Assembly (NCBI GenBank): GCA_000436255.1
Contig: HF990813.1
Coordinates: 31,442-36,981 of the forward strand
Direction of reading: 5' to 3'
DNA: 5,540 bases
DNA from: Clostridium sp. CAG:1193
GTDB taxonomy: Bacteria; Bacillota_I; Bacilli_A; RF39; UBA660
Part shown: piece after piece, positions 5,172 to 5,540 of the stretch
Numbering within the stretch: position 1 is the first letter of the stretch
Layout: each line of letters begins with the position of its first letter
The notes under the pieces: model-generated
What the model saw: the letters and a program-made list of their open reading frames with translations, nothing else
Databases searched by the model: none
Told to the model about the DNA's origin: nothing
Made by a program: the position numbers and the translations under genes

Positions 5172-5540
5172 TTATTCACTAGAATCACCATCCTTAAATG
5201 GTTTAAGTAATTCTTCTAGTTCAGCTAATTCTTCTTCTGTTAATGGAACTGATTCACATCTTTTACCATTCCAAGTTTCTACTCCATCATAATCAACACC
5301 AATAACTGGACCATCAGCACTAATAAAATCATAATTTTCTATTTTGGTTACTGTTGCATAATTGTGTATTGTTTTATTCTTATCAGAATAAGAATTTAAA
5401 TATCCTTTTAAATATACATTTTTATCCAATAAAAAAAGATCTTTATTATTTTCATAAAGATCTTTATAAACTCTTAAACTAGCATACACTATACTATTAT
5501 TTTCATTAGGAGAATACTTTTTACAAGTAAGTCCTAGTAT
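5172..5540 (-). CDS. C-terminal part of an unidentified protein (5' end beyond right edge)
   Basis: The frame is open from the right edge to TAA 5174-5172, about 122 residues. The GTG at 5489 could be read as a start, but in-frame codons continue without a stop to 5540 and no ribosome site precedes the GTG, so the true start lies outside the window. I do not recognise the protein. Visible parts are a polar Tyr/Asn/Lys-rich first half, a beta-like middle (YATVTKIENYDFISADG), the motif DYDGVETWNGKRCESV, and an acidic C-terminal helix PLTEEELAELEELL ending DGDSSE. There is no membrane segment. It is on the element side of the break and runs in the same direction as the recombinase, probably in an operon with the mini-ORF. 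A role cannot be assigned. Confidence 0.65.
   Translation of the reverse strand: MLGLTCKKYSPNENNSIVYASLRVYKDLYENNKDLFLLDKNVYLKGYLNSYSDKNKTIHNYATVTKIENYDFISADGPVIGVDYDGVETWNGKRCESVPLTEEELAELEELLKPFKDGDSSE

Larger units (their letters stand above)
2171..5540. mobile_element. One end of a serine-recombinase integrative element inserted in the amidase gene
   Basis: This covers everything from the broken amidase frame to the right edge. All genes here are on the minus strand: an unknown partial protein, a 32-codon mini-ORF, a large serine recombinase, a membrane protein and a 70-aa protein that stops about 20 bases from the break. A large serine recombinase close to one end, unrelated small cargo, and a host gene interrupted exactly at the boundary are the marks of an integrative element. 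The other end, expected to carry the amidase 5' half, is not in the window, so size and class (phage-like, conjugative or mobilizable) are undetermined. No transfer, replication or capsid gene is visible here. Confidence 0.6.

Overview
The window looks like a low-GC Bacillota (Firmicutes) chromosome, probably an uncultured gut-type lineage. It is very AT-rich, has strong AGGAGG/GGGGG-type ribosome sites, a SleB/CwlJ-type wall hydrolase and a LysM amidase. Trp codons that I checked are TGG and the tRNA-Trp has anticodon CCA, so nothing suggests UGA is read as Trp. This is an inference from style, not a taxonomic assignment.

Layout. Bases 1-71 hold the last codons of a + strand gene whose tail resembles the YbjQ/UPF0145 family. 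A tRNA-Trp gene follows on the minus strand (288-361), with a near-consensus promoter upstream and a hairpin terminator downstream. Next is a + strand SleB/CwlJ-type wall hydrolase (449-874). It abuts, with no spacer, a convergent minus-strand gene (875-2170) that encodes the C-terminal part of an N-acetylmuramoyl-L-alanine amidase (Amidase_3) followed by six LysM repeats. The hydrolase's likely terminator lies inside the 3' end of the LysM gene.

The amidase has no 5' half. Its reading frame is homologous to Amidase_3 only up to about base 2170. There it meets TGA and, a few codons further, TAA TAA, the end of an unrelated 70-codon gene. The zinc-ligand motifs expected upstream (the His-Gly-Gly motif, the second-ligand Glu and the S-x-H-x-N motif) are absent from the window. 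From the break rightwards everything is on the minus strand: the 70-aa protein, a five-helix membrane protein, a TnpX/TndX-style large serine recombinase with its own promoter and an operator-like dyad, a 32-codon mini-ORF with a hairpin, and an unidentified protein that runs off the right edge.

Interpretation (inference). The right-hand 3.4 kb appears to be one end of an integrative element that its serine recombinase inserted into the amidase gene. The missing 5' half should then lie at the far end of the element, outside this window. If excision is precise, it would restore the amidase, as in the skin-type intervening elements of sporulating Bacillota. That makes the locus a candidate recombinase-controlled switch of a wall hydrolase. 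A plain truncation or an invertible segment remain alternatives.
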